A stretch of 64,000 nt of DNA. Origin: Streptomyces sp. HmicA12 (GTDB lineage: Bacteria; Actinomycetota; Actinomycetes; Streptomycetales; Streptomycetaceae). The notes under the pieces are model-generated. The model was given only the letters and a program-made list of their open reading frames with translations. It did no database searches and was not told the origin of the DNA. The stretch's first letter is position 1, and the number at the start of each line of letters is the position of its first letter. Both the position numbers and the translations under genes were made by a program. Of the stretch, positions 43,889 to 52,724 are shown in pieces. The stretch lies in contig NZ_KB891802.1 in assembly GCF_000373565.1 (NCBI RefSeq), forward strand, positions 53,643-117,642, read 5' to 3'.

Positions 43889-45514
43889 ATGAGCAGACCT
43901 GACGGACCCGTGAGACGAGATGCAGGCCTCAACTCCCGCAGGAGGGCGCGACGGTGGGCCCTGCCCGCCGTCGTCGCCGTCGCCGCGGCCACCCTGTCCT
44001 GGGGCGCGCCCGCCGGAGCCGACTCCAGCACCAGCGGGCTGCCCGAGGCCATCGACACCATCCTCGGCGACCCGCGGATGGAGGGGGGAGCCGCCAGTGT
44101 CGTCGTCGCCGACGCGCACACCGGCGAGACGCTGTACCAGCACAACCCGACCGGACGCCTGACGCCCGCCTCCAACACCAAGCTCGCCACCTCGGCCGCG
44201 GCCATGGCCCTCCTCGGCCCCGACCACACCTTCACCACCGACGTGCTCGCCACCGGGCGCACCCGCGGCGGGGTCCTCGACGGGGACCTGTATCTGCGCG
44301 GGACCGGCGACCCGACGACCCTCGCCGCCGACTACGACAAGCTGGCCGCCGACGTCGCCGCGGCCGGGGTGAAGAAGGTCGACGGGCGGCTCGTCGCCGA
44401 CGACACCCGGTTCGACCACCAGCGCATCGGTGACACCTGGGGCGGCGACGACGAGTCCTCGTACTACGCCGCCCAGATCTCCGCCCTGACCGTGGCACCG
44501 GACACCGACTACGACTCCGGAACCGTGATCGTCGAGGTCGCGCCGGGCGCGAAGGCGGGGGACAAGCCCGTCGTCAGCGTCACGCCGAAGAACAAGTACG
44601 TGCACTTCGACGTTCAGGCGAGCACCGTCGCCGCCGGGGGAGACGACACCGTCGCCGTCGAGCGGCAGCACGGCACCAACACCATCACCGTCCGCGGGAC
44701 CGTGCCGGTGGGCGGGGACACCACCAAGGAGTGGGTCACCGTGTGGGAGCCGACCGGGTACGCGGCGTCCGTCTTCCGCGACGCGCTCGCCGCGCACGGG
44801 GTACGGGTGGCCGGCTCCACCCGGCTGGGCCGGGCCACCCCGGCGGGTGCCAAGGCGCTGGCCGCGCACCGGTCGATGGCCCTGAAGGACCTGCTCATCC
44901 CCTTCATGAAGCTGTCCAACAACATGCACGCCGAGTCGCTGATCAAGGCCATGGGGTACAAGGCCACCGGAAAGCCCGGGAGTTGGGGCGACGGGACCGC
45001 CGCCGTCGCCGGGTACCTGAAGGGCGCCGGGGTCGACGCGACCAAGATCCGGCAGGTCGACGGGTCCGGCCTGTCGCGCAAGGACAACTTCGCCGCACGG
45101 CAGCTCGCCGATCTGCTGCTCAAGGTGCGCGGTGAGTCCTGGTACGCCGACTGGTACACGTCCCTTCCGGTGGCGTGCGACCCCGACCGGTTCGTCGGCG
45201 GGACGCTGCGCTCCCGGATGTGCGGCACGCCCGCCGCTCTCAACGCCCGCGGAAAGACCGGGTCGTTGACGGGGGCCTCGGCGCTCTCCGGATACGTGAA
45301 GGACGCCGACGGACGCGAGCTCGTCTACAGCATCGTCCAGAACAACTACCTGGTCGACTCCGTGAAGCCGCTGGAGGACGCGATCGTCGTGACGCTCGCC
45401 AAGTCCACGGCGAAGAAGGCCGAGGCCGCCCTGCCGAAGGCCACCCGCTCCGTGCCCGCCGCCGAGCGCGACGGGGACCTGGAGTGCTCGTGGCGCAAGC
45501 CCGCGACGTGCTGA
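43889..45514 (+). CDS. dacB: D-alanyl-D-alanine carboxypeptidase/endopeptidase (PBP4, S13 family)
   Basis: 541 residues from ATG 43889; the frame is open back through the tmRNA terminator, which argues for the internal start. A signal peptide follows an Arg-rich N-terminus (WALPAVVAVAAATLSWGAPAGA). Penicillin-binding motifs are in place: SNTK at 95-98, SNN in MKLSNNMHAESL and KTG in ARGKTGSLTG. Acts outside the membrane on peptidoglycan, removing terminal D-Ala or cutting cross-links. The insertion between SxxK and SxN is the usual class-C size. Stands alone between tmRNA and a convergent exporter gene. Confidence 0.94.
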   Translation: MSRPDGPVRRDAGLNSRRRARRWALPAVVAVAAATLSWGAPAGADSSTSGLPEAIDTILGDPRMEGGAASVVVADAHTGETLYQHNPTGRLTPASNTKLATSAAAMALLGPDHTFTTDVLATGRTRGGVLDGDLYLRGTGDPTTLAADYDKLAADVAAAGVKKVDGRLVADDTRFDHQRIGDTWGGDDESSYYAAQISALTVAPDTDYDSGTVIVEVAPGAKAGDKPVVSVTPKNKYVHFDVQASTVAAGGDDTVAVERQHGTNTITVRGTVPVGGDTTKEWVTVWEPTGYAASVFRDALAAHGVRVAGSTRLGRATPAGAKALAAHRSMALKDLLIPFMKLSNNMHAESLIKAMGYKATGKPGSWGDGTAAVAGYLKGAGVDATKIRQVDGSGLSRKDNFAARQLADLLLKVRGESWYADWYTSLPVACDPDRFVGGTLRSRMCGTPAALNARGKTGSLTGASALSGYVKDADGRELVYSIVQNNYLVDSVKPLEDAIVVTLAKSTAKKAEAALPKATRSVPAAERDGDLECSWRKPATC

Positions 45515-45518
45515 TGCC

Positions 45519-46715
45519 TCAGGACCTGTTGCCCCGTACGTAGCCATGGAGCGACAGGAGCAGTGCCGACGTCGCCGCCACGACCGGCACGGTGTACGCC
45601 GCGGTGGGGCCCCAGTGCTCCACCGCGGCGCCTCCGGTGGCCGAGCCGAGGGCGATGCCGCCGAGGATGGCGGTCACCGCGAGCGTCATTCCCTCGTTCA
45701 ACTGGCCGTCGGGAGTGCGCTGTTGAACCAGCGTCATGCCCGTCACCATGGTCGGCGCCGTCGCCATGCCGGCGATCAGGAGCGCGCCGCCGAGCACGTA
45801 CAGCGAACCCGTGAGCGCCGCCGCGAGCAGCGGCAGCGTCATCAGCGCGGCCATCGCCGCGACGCACACGGGGTGCCGGCGGGCGGCGGGCCCCGACGGC
45901 TTCACCGCCCCGAAGACCAGCCCCGCCGCGCACGACCCGGCCGCCTGCAGCGCCAGCACGCCGCCCGCCCACGCCTTGTGTCCCAGCTCGTCCGCGAAGG
46001 CCACCGTGACGACTTCGAGTGAGCCGAAGATCGCGCCCGTCGCGAGGAACGCGGCGAGCAGCGGCGGCATGCCGGCCACGCGCAGCGGCGTACGGGTGGC
46101 CGTGGTGCGCGGCCGGGCGGGCGGTTCCGTGGCGCGCTGGGCGGCGAACAGCAGGACGCCCGTCACCATCAGGGCCGTGCCGACGAGCGCGCCCGCCTCC
46201 GGGAACAGCGCGCTGCACAGGAACGCGGCCACCACCGGGCCGAGCATGTAGCACAGCTCGTCCGCCGCCTGCTCGAAGGAGTTGGCGGTGTGCAGCGCCT
46301 TCGGATCGCCGTCGAGGAGATGGGCCCAGCGGGCCCGTGACATGCCTCCGGTGTTCGGCTGCGCGGCCGTCGGCAGGTACGCCGCGAACAGCACCCAGTC
46401 GGGGGCGTCGAGCCGTACACAGGCCAGCAGCGCGAGCGCGCCGGACGCCGAGACCAGGGTCGCGGGCACGGCGACACGGGCCTGTCCGTACCGGTCCACC
46501 ATCCGGGCCAGCCACGGTCCGAGGAACGCGCTCGCGACCAGGCCCGTCGCGGTGAGGGCGCCGGCGAGCGCGTACGAACCGCGGACGCCGGAGATCAGCA
46601 TCACCGCGCTGATGCTGAACATCCCCTGCGGGAAGCGCGCGATGAGGTTGCCGAGGGTGAAGGCGCGGGCGCCGGGGATCGCGAAGAGCCGGGTGTAGGA
46701 CGTGGCAGTGGGCAT
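45519..46715 (-). CDS. MFS transporter
   Basis: 398 residues from ATG 46715, about 12 hydrophobic helices. The loop between helices 2 and 3 reads GPWLARMVDRYGQARV, the MFS cytoplasmic signature. The overall pattern resembles small drug or metabolite exporters; there is no sugar-porter signature. It converges with dacB (four bases between stops) and diverges from a LysR-type regulator, which is the likely controller. The substrate is unknown. Confidence 0.9.
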   Translation of the reverse strand: MPTATSYTRLFAIPGARAFTLGNLIARFPQGMFSISAVMLISGVRGSYALAGALTATGLVASAFLGPWLARMVDRYGQARVAVPATLVSASGALALLACVRLDAPDWVLFAAYLPTAAQPNTGGMSRARWAHLLDGDPKALHTANSFEQAADELCYMLGPVVAAFLCSALFPEAGALVGTALMVTGVLLFAAQRATEPPARPRTTATRTPLRVAGMPPLLAAFLATGAIFGSLEVVTVAFADELGHKAWAGGVLALQAAGSCAAGLVFGAVKPSGPAARRHPVCVAAMAALMTLPLLAAALTGSLYVLGGALLIAGMATAPTMVTGMTLVQQRTPDGQLNEGMTLAVTAILGGIALGSATGGAAVEHWGPTAAYTVPVVAATSALLLSLHGYVRGNRS

Positions 46716-46795
46716 GCCAAGATCGTCGCCGCGGGTCGCGGGGCGGGTCCAACACCTACTCGGTACCCATTCACGCGCCCGCGTTGTAAATTCCC

Positions 46796-46855
46796 CCGGT
46801 GCCCCCTGTGACCGACCGGTGCCCCCAGTGACCGCCCGGTGTCCCCGGTGAATGT
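46796..46855 (+). repeat. Three 20-bp tandem repeats at the start of the LysR gene
   Basis: Units at 46796-46815, 46816-46835 and 46836-46855, all beginning CCGGTG and carrying GTGA near the end. Units 1 and 2 match at 18 of 20 bases; unit 3 is more diverged. They lie in the divergent LysR/MFS control region and cover the probable GTG start, so they may bind the regulator or affect its translation. Confidence 0.75.
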
Positions 46856-47816
46856 CGAGCCCCGGCTGCTGCGCGCCTTCCTCGCCGTCGCCGACGAGCT
46901 CCACTTCACCCGCGCCGCCGCCCGGCTCTACGTCGCGCAGCAGGCGCTCAGCCGCGACATCCGGCGCCTGGAGCGGGAGCTCGGCACCGAGCTGTTCGGG
47001 CGGACCACGCGGCAGGTGACGCTCACCGCGGAGGGGGCCCGGCTGCTGCCGTACGCGCGGCGGGCGATCGAGGCGCAGGACGAGCTGCTCGCCGCGTTCG
47101 CGCGGCCCGCCGCCGAGGCCCGGCCGCTGCTCGTGGACGTCAACAGCCCCGGACTGGTGACCGAGCAGGTCCTCGCGCGGGCCAGGGAACTCGCCCCGGA
47201 GTGCGAGCTGATGGCCCGCTACGAGAGCGGCCTGACCGGGGCCGCCGCCGAACTGCTCGCCGGGCGGCTCGACATGTCCTTCGGCCGGTTCGCCGGACTC
47301 GATCCCGCGGTCCGCGAACGCCTGGTCCAGCAGCCCGTGCGCTACGAGCCGATGGCGGTCGTGCTGCCCGAGGACCACCCCCTGGCCGGGCTGGACGCCG
47401 TGCCGCTCGACCGGCTCGCGGGGGAGACGGTCTACGCGGGCGCGGGCAATCCCCGTACGCCGGAATGGACCGATCTGGCCCGGCGGTTGTTCGCCGGACG
47501 CGGCATCGAGATCGCGCCGCCCGCGCCACTCGCCGTCGGGCGCGAGGAATTCCGGCGGATCATGACCAAGTACCGGAATCCGGTTCTCACCGCGGTGGAT
47601 TTTCCGGCCATGCCCGGCTCGGTGCTGCGGCCCCTCGTCGACCCGGTGCCGCTGTCTCCGGTGTCCCTTGTGTGGCTGAAGGGACGCAAACATCCGGGAA
47701 TCCAGGCGGTCCGCGCCGCGGCGAGGGAACTGGCGGAGAGCGGAGGATGGCTCCGGCGGCCCGAGAATGGGTGGATACCGGCCACAGATGCACTCATCAT
47801 GATGAGTCCCGACTGA
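46839..47816 (+). CDS. LysR-family transcriptional regulator
   Basis: 325 residues from GTG 46839 (GTG 46848 equally possible; neither has a clear ribosome site). N-terminal winged helix-turn-helix about 5-62: LLRAFLAVADELHFTRAAARL, VAQQALSRDIRRLERELG, LFGRTTRQVTLTAEG. The effector domain follows, with the typical LVDVNSPGLV start and DMSFGRFAGL. It is divergent from the MFS gene and probably represses or activates it upon ligand binding. Gene order suggests it matches the LysR gene that precedes matA in S. coelicolor, but a role in mat control is unproven. Confidence 0.93.
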   Translation: MSPVNVEPRLLRAFLAVADELHFTRAAARLYVAQQALSRDIRRLERELGTELFGRTTRQVTLTAEGARLLPYARRAIEAQDELLAAFARPAAEARPLLVDVNSPGLVTEQVLARARELAPECELMARYESGLTGAAAELLAGRLDMSFGRFAGLDPAVRERLVQQPVRYEPMAVVLPEDHPLAGLDAVPLDRLAGETVYAGAGNPRTPEWTDLARRLFAGRGIEIAPPAPLAVGREEFRRIMTKYRNPVLTAVDFPAMPGSVLRPLVDPVPLSPVSLVWLKGRKHPGIQAVRAAARELAESGGWLRRPENGWIPATDALIMMSPD

Positions 47817-47824
47817 CACATGGA

Positions 47825-47843
47825 CACGGCAGTCACTGCCGTG
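47825..47843. promoter_or_regulatory. Perfect palindrome between LysR gene and matA-like gene
   Basis: CACGGCAGT-C-ACTGCCGTG, a 9-bp inverted repeat with one central base, eight bases past the LysR stop and about 110 bases before the matA-like start. Either an operator for the mat operon or a short terminator; no T-run follows. Confidence 0.5.
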
Positions 47844-47954
47844 CGCTACATTCGTCGAGCGGGCGCAGTGTGGTAATGGGGGCGTTCGGATCGGGTGGGG
47901 GCCCGGTTCGGGACGACAAATACCCGACCGTCGCATACGCACCTGTGATCACGA

Positions 47955-48782
47955 ATGAACATGTCCTGGGGGGATGTGCGTACGGTGGAGAACTGGCGAG
48001 AAGACGCCCTGCCCGGGCAGACCCATGATCCTCATGAGGTCACCGTTCAACTCGACGGCGCCGGGCGCCTGTTGGGCGAGATGATAGCCGCGGGCAGAAT
48101 TCCGGCGGATGCGGGATCGCTGCGCGCTCCGGGGGACGACAAGGAAGTCCCCGTCTTCGTCGACGACTCGGGACGGCGCAGCCGTACCTTCCGGCGCGTC
48201 GGCGTGGCCCTGGGCCTGGCCTGCGCGGTGTACGCGGTCGTCATCGTGATCACGATGCTCTCCGGGAGTTCGAGCGCGCCGTGGCTGCCCGGACTCTCCG
48301 ACGGCAAGAAGGCCTCGGACAAGGTCGACACCACTCCGCAGGGGCCCGCCGACTCCGCGTCGCCCACCACGCCGGCCGACCGCGTCGTGCCCGACCCGAG
48401 CGGCTCCGGCGCGACGCCCGGCGCCTCCGGCACGCCCGAGGCCGGTGCGTCGCCCTCGCCGGGCGCCGGCACGGACGACAAGAACGAGCCGGGCACCGGA
48501 ACCACCGGCAAGCCGGGCAAGCCCACCGGCGGCTCGACCACGAAGCCCGCCGACCCCTCGACGCCCGCGGGCGGCGGCGGAAGCGCACCGACGACCGACC
48601 CGGCGACGCCGCCCACCGACCCCGAGACACCGGTCGACCCACCCGCGGACCCGCCCGCCGACACCACCACGGGCGGCGGCGGAACGGACACGGTCGCCGA
48701 CGGCACCTCCGTGGCGCTCCCGGTCGAACTGAGTCCCGAGGGTCCGGTCGGCGAACCGTCCGCGTCGTTCCTCGCGTCCTAG
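47955..48782 (+). CDS. matA: MatA-like single-pass membrane protein with Pro/Thr-rich outer domain
   Basis: 275 residues. A cytoplasmic part of about 80 residues (RTFRRVGVALG at its end) leads into one helix (LACAVYAVVIVITML), then about 165 residues rich in Pro, Thr, Gly and Asp, likely an extended outer stalk with no catalytic motif. The start is uncertain: ATG 47955 or 47961, or GTG 47976/47985 after GGGGGGA. It lies about 200 bases before the deacetylase/glycosyltransferase gene. From memory, the matching S. coelicolor pair matA-matB makes PNAG-like glycan that causes pellet aggregation. The symbol is based on position and partner, not on a search. Confidence 0.72.
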   Translation: MNMSWGDVRTVENWREDALPGQTHDPHEVTVQLDGAGRLLGEMIAAGRIPADAGSLRAPGDDKEVPVFVDDSGRRSRTFRRVGVALGLACAVYAVVIVITMLSGSSSAPWLPGLSDGKKASDKVDTTPQGPADSASPTTPADRVVPDPSGSGATPGASGTPEAGASPSPGAGTDDKNEPGTGTTGKPGKPTGGSTTKPADPSTPAGGGGSAPTTDPATPPTDPETPVDPPADPPADTTTGGGGTDTVADGTSVALPVELSPEGPVGEPSASFLAS

Positions 48783-48986
48783 AGACCGTTCCCGTGAGCT
48801 CCACGCGACACGGCCACCGCACCGTCCCCGGTCACCCACAGGGCCACGCCCACGGCCGGACCGCCGGCCATGTCCCCGGCCGCGCCCCGGCCCCGTCCGG
48901 CCGCGTCCCCGGCCCGTGTTCCCCGGCCGTGTATCCGCCCAAGTGCCCGCATAGCAGCGTTCAGTAGAGATGAGCGATCTGTAGAG

Positions 48987-51179
48987 ATGTCCAACCGCTC
49001 CCGTTCCCGGCAGGCCGCCGCCCGTGCCCGAAGGCGCCGGCTCCCGCTGCGCTATCTCCTGCCCTCGCTGCTGCTCGTGGCGATGATCGCGATGCTCATG
49101 CTGCGCGGCTACGTGCACAGCGAGATCATGGCCGACCACCGCATCCGGCCCGAGGCCGCCACCGACCAGGTCCCCGAGAAGATCCTCGACGGCGGTCCGG
49201 TCATCGACACCCGCGAGGGGCAGGAGTCCAGCCGCTCCATCGACGACCACGAGCTGGTGCTCACCTTCGACGACGGGCCCGACCCGGAGTGGACCCCGAA
49301 GGTCCTCGACGTCCTGAAGAAGCACCACGCGCACGCCGTCTTCTTCGTCACCGGCACCATGGCCTCGCGCTACCCCGGCCTCGTGCAGCGCATGGTTGCC
49401 GAAGGCCACGAAGTCGGTCTGCACACCTTCAACCACCCGGACCTCTCCTACCAGTCGAAGAAGCGCATCGACTGGGAGCTGTCGCAGAACCAGCTGGCGC
49501 TCGAAGGCGCGGCGGGCGTGCGCACCTCCCTGTTCCGGCCGCCGTACTCCTCGTTCGCCGACGCCATGGACGACAAGTCGTGGCCGGTCACCCAGTACAT
49601 CGGCTCGCGCGGCTACATCACGGTGGTCAACAACACCGACAGCGAGGACTGGAAGCGCCCCGGCGTAGACGAGATCATCCGGCGGGCCACCCCGCACGGC
49701 GGCAAGGGCGCCATCGTCCTGATGCACGACTCCGGCGGCAACCGCTCGCAGACCGTCGCAGCGCTCGACCGCTTCCTGCCCGACCTGCAGGGCAAGGGCT
49801 ACAGGTTCCAGAACCTCACCGAGGCCCTCGACATCCAGAGCGCGCACACGCCCGTCAGCGGCGTGGAGCTGTGGAAGGGCAAGGCGTGGGTCTACGCGGT
49901 CCAGGCGTCGGAGAACATCACGGGCGTCCTGGTCGTCGGGCTCGCCGTCATCGGCGTCCTCGTCATGGGCCGCTTCGGCCTGATGCTGATCCTCTCCGCC
50001 CTCCACGCGCGCCGCGTGCGCCGCAAGGGCTTCGCGTGGGGTGTCCCGGTCACGGAGCCGGTCTCCGTCCTCGTACCGGCGTACAACGAAGCCAAGTGCA
50101 TCGAGAACACCGTGCGTTCGCTGATGCTGAGCGAGCACCCCATCGAGGTCGTCGTCATCGACGACGGCTCCTCCGACGGCACCGCCCGGATCGTGGAGAA
50201 CCTGCGGCTGCCGAACGTGCGCGTGGTGCGCCAGCACAACGCGGGCAAGCCCGCCGCGCTCAACCGGGGCCTCGCCAACGCCCGGTACGACCTGATCGTG
50301 ATGATGGACGGCGACACCGTCTTCGAACCGGCGACGGTCCGCGAGCTGGTCCAGCCGTTCGGCGACGCGCGCGTGGGCGCCGTCGCGGGCAACGCCAAGG
50401 TGGGCAACAGGGATTCGCTGATCGGCGCCTGGCAGCACATCGAGTACGTGATGGGCTTCAACCTGGACCGCCGCATGTACGACATCCTGCGCTGCATGCC
50501 GACCATCCCGGGCGCGGTCGGTGCCTTCCGCCGCTCGGCCCTTGAACGCATCGGCGGCATGAGCGACGACACGCTCGCCGAGGACACCGACGTCACCATG
50601 GCGCTGCACCGCGACGGCTGGCGCGTCGTCTACGCCGAGAAGGCGCGGGCCTGGACCGAGGCCCCGGAATCCGTCCAGCAGCTGTGGTCGCAGCGCTACC
50701 GCTGGTCGTACGGCACCATGCAGGCCATCTGGAAGCACCGCCGCGCCCTGGTCGAGCGCGGCCCCTCCGGCCGCTTCGGGCGCGTCGGACTGCCGCTGGT
50801 CTCCCTGTTCATGGTCCTCGCACCGCTCCTCGCACCGCTGATCGACGTCTTCTTCCTGTACGGGGTCGTGTTCGGCCCGACCGAGAAGACGGTGGTCGCC
50901 TGGCTCGGCGTGCTCGCGATCCAGGCGGTCTGCGCGGCATACGCCTTCCGGCTCGACAAGGAAAAGATGACGCACCTCATCTCGCTGCCGCTGCAGCAGC
51001 TCCTGTACCGGCAGCTGATGTACGTGGTGCTGCTCCAGTCCTGGATCACCGCGCTCACCGGCGGCCGGCTGCGCTGGCAGAAGCTGCGCCGCACGGGGGC
51101 GGTCGGTTCCGCGCCGAGCGGCCTGCCGCAGCAGCGCACCACCTCGGTGTCCGGTGGCGACAGGAGGCCGGTGGCATGA
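48987..51179 (+). CDS. matB: Bifunctional polysaccharide deacetylase / processive GT2 glycosyltransferase
   Basis: 730 residues from ATG 48987. After a basic tail and one helix (24-40), residues about 85-290 form an outer NodB deacetylase: TFDDGP at 93-98, metal ligands in HTFNH (146 and 150), RPPYS at 184-188. A helix at about 312-340 returns to the cytoplasm. A processive GT2 domain follows: LVPAYNEAK, DGDT (441-444), EDTD (532-535) and QRYRW (569-573), and then membrane helices that form the export channel. This fuses functions that PgaC and PgaB carry separately, consistent with making and partly deacetylating poly-beta-1,6-N-acetylglucosamine. Its stop overlaps the next ATG. Confidence 0.92.
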   Translation: MSNRSRSRQAAARARRRRLPLRYLLPSLLLVAMIAMLMLRGYVHSEIMADHRIRPEAATDQVPEKILDGGPVIDTREGQESSRSIDDHELVLTFDDGPDPEWTPKVLDVLKKHHAHAVFFVTGTMASRYPGLVQRMVAEGHEVGLHTFNHPDLSYQSKKRIDWELSQNQLALEGAAGVRTSLFRPPYSSFADAMDDKSWPVTQYIGSRGYITVVNNTDSEDWKRPGVDEIIRRATPHGGKGAIVLMHDSGGNRSQTVAALDRFLPDLQGKGYRFQNLTEALDIQSAHTPVSGVELWKGKAWVYAVQASENITGVLVVGLAVIGVLVMGRFGLMLILSALHARRVRRKGFAWGVPVTEPVSVLVPAYNEAKCIENTVRSLMLSEHPIEVVVIDDGSSDGTARIVENLRLPNVRVVRQHNAGKPAALNRGLANARYDLIVMMDGDTVFEPATVRELVQPFGDARVGAVAGNAKVGNRDSLIGAWQHIEYVMGFNLDRRMYDILRCMPTIPGAVGAFRRSALERIGGMSDDTLAEDTDVTMALHRDGWRVVYAEKARAWTEAPESVQQLWSQRYRWSYGTMQAIWKHRRALVERGPSGRFGRVGLPLVSLFMVLAPLLAPLIDVFFLYGVVFGPTEKTVVAWLGVLAIQAVCAAYAFRLDKEKMTHLISLPLQQLLYRQLMYVVLLQSWITALTGGRLRWQKLRRTGAVGSAPSGLPQQRTTSVSGGDRRPVA

Positions 51180-52642
51180 CGTACCCCAAGGAGCCCTCGG
51201 GGCAGGGCGGTTGGCCCGAGGCGGACGGCCAGGGCTGGCCGTCCGCGGCGCCGGGAGCGGCGCAGACCGACGCCTGGCCCACGGCCTCGGTGCCCGCGCG
51301 GACGGCCGAGCCGTTCGCCGGTGTGCCCCCGCAGCAGGACGGCACCCGCCCGCGGCCGTGGCCCGAGCCCCGGCCGCTGCCGGAGCCTCAGCGGCTGCCG
51401 GAGCCCGCGGTGCGGCCGGAGCCGCCGGTGCAGTCGGAGCCTCCGGCGCAGGCCAGGCCGAAGAAGCCCGGCCGTGACCGGTACCTCGACCTGCTGCGTT
51501 CCCTCGCGCTGGTCCGCGTCGTCGTCTACCACCTCTTCGGGTGGGCGTGGCTGACGATCGTGTTCCCGTCCATGGGCGTGATGTTCGCGCTCGCCGGATC
51601 ACTGATGGCGCGCTCCCTCAAGCGGCCCGCGCTCAGCGTGATCCGCGGCCGCGTCCGCCGACTGCTGCCGCCGCTGTGGGCGTTCAGCGCGGTGGCGCTC
51701 GCCCTGCTGTTCGTCGGCGGCTGGAACCCGGGCAGCGACCCCGACACGGGTGGCGGCACCTGGGGCTGGCTCGACCTCGTCGACTACGTGTTCCCGTTCG
51801 CCGCGCCGTCCTTCCCGTGGGAGATCGCCAACCCGCCGGGATTCCTGGAGTCCACCTGGGCCGAGCAGGCGATCGGCCCGCTCTGGTACCTGCGGGCCTA
51901 CCTGTGGTTCGTGTTCGCCTCACCGCTGCTGCTGTGGGCGTTCCGCAAGGTCCCGTGGGCGACGCTGTGCGCGCCGCTGGCCCTGACCGCGGTCGTCGGC
52001 ACCGGGCTCGTCACCATTCCCGGCCGGACCGGCGAGGCCGTCACCGACTTCGCCGTCTACGGCAGCTGCTGGGTCCTCGGCTTCGCCCACCAGGAGGGGA
52101 CGCTCGCCAAGGTGCCGCGCTACGCGGCGGTGTCCGGTGCGGCCCTGCTGATGGCCTTCGGCCTGTGGTGGGCGTCGGGGCACCTCACCGAGGAGGGCTG
52201 GAACCTCGACGAGATCCCGCTGGCCCAGGCGGCCTGGTCCCTCGGGTTCGTCGCCATCCTGCTCCAGTACGCCCCGTCCTGGCAGCAGTTGCCGGGCCGG
52301 CTCGCCCGCTGGGACCGGCTGGTGACGCTCGCCAACAACCGGGCCGTGACGATCTACCTCTGGCACAACATCCTCATCATGGCGACGTTCCCGCTGATCG
52401 ACCGGCTCTACGAACTCCCTTTCATGGACGACCGGTTGAGCTCCGCGCTGGACTCGACGTACATGCTCTGGTCGCTCGTCCTCGTCTGGCCGCTGATCGC
52501 CCTGGCGATCCTGGGCACCGGCTGGATCGAGGACCTGGCGGCCAAGCGTTCGCCGCGGCTGTGGCCGGACGGGGGCGGCAAGGCGTCCGGGTCCAGGTCC
52601 GGCGGCACATCCAGGAAGAAGGGCAGGGGCAGGGCCCGCTGA
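51176..52642 (+). CDS. Acyltransferase family 3 membrane protein of the mat operon
   Basis: 488 residues; ATG overlaps the matB stop, and AGGAGG lies nine bases upstream. The first about 100 residues are a Pro/Glu/Gln-rich cytoplasmic tail. Then RYLDLLRSLALVRVVVYHLFG carries the Arg...His signature of acyltransferase-3 enzymes, followed by about ten helices (RGRVRRLLPPLWAF, GPLWYLRAYLWFVF, YLWHNILIM). Tight coupling with matB implies that it O-acylates (acetylates or succinylates) the exported glycan, as related proteins do for PIA in staphylococci (IcaC). The acyl donor and product are inferred. Confidence 0.9.
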   Translation: MTYPKEPSGQGGWPEADGQGWPSAAPGAAQTDAWPTASVPARTAEPFAGVPPQQDGTRPRPWPEPRPLPEPQRLPEPAVRPEPPVQSEPPAQARPKKPGRDRYLDLLRSLALVRVVVYHLFGWAWLTIVFPSMGVMFALAGSLMARSLKRPALSVIRGRVRRLLPPLWAFSAVALALLFVGGWNPGSDPDTGGGTWGWLDLVDYVFPFAAPSFPWEIANPPGFLESTWAEQAIGPLWYLRAYLWFVFASPLLLWAFRKVPWATLCAPLALTAVVGTGLVTIPGRTGEAVTDFAVYGSCWVLGFAHQEGTLAKVPRYAAVSGAALLMAFGLWWASGHLTEEGWNLDEIPLAQAAWSLGFVAILLQYAPSWQQLPGRLARWDRLVTLANNRAVTIYLWHNILIMATFPLIDRLYELPFMDDRLSSALDSTYMLWSLVLVWPLIALAILGTGWIEDLAAKRSPRLWPDGGGKASGSRSGGTSRKKGRGRAR

Positions 52643-52724
52643 AAGGGCTTGTGTCCGGAGGCTCCCTCCGGGTTCACTGGTCCGCACGGGGGACAGGGGA
52701 CCAGGGGAACGGGGACGTGCAGCC

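Noticed and set aside
47949..51602. 1217-codon minus-strand frame across the mat genes
   Set aside because: Same artefact; it overlaps three well supported plus-strand genes.
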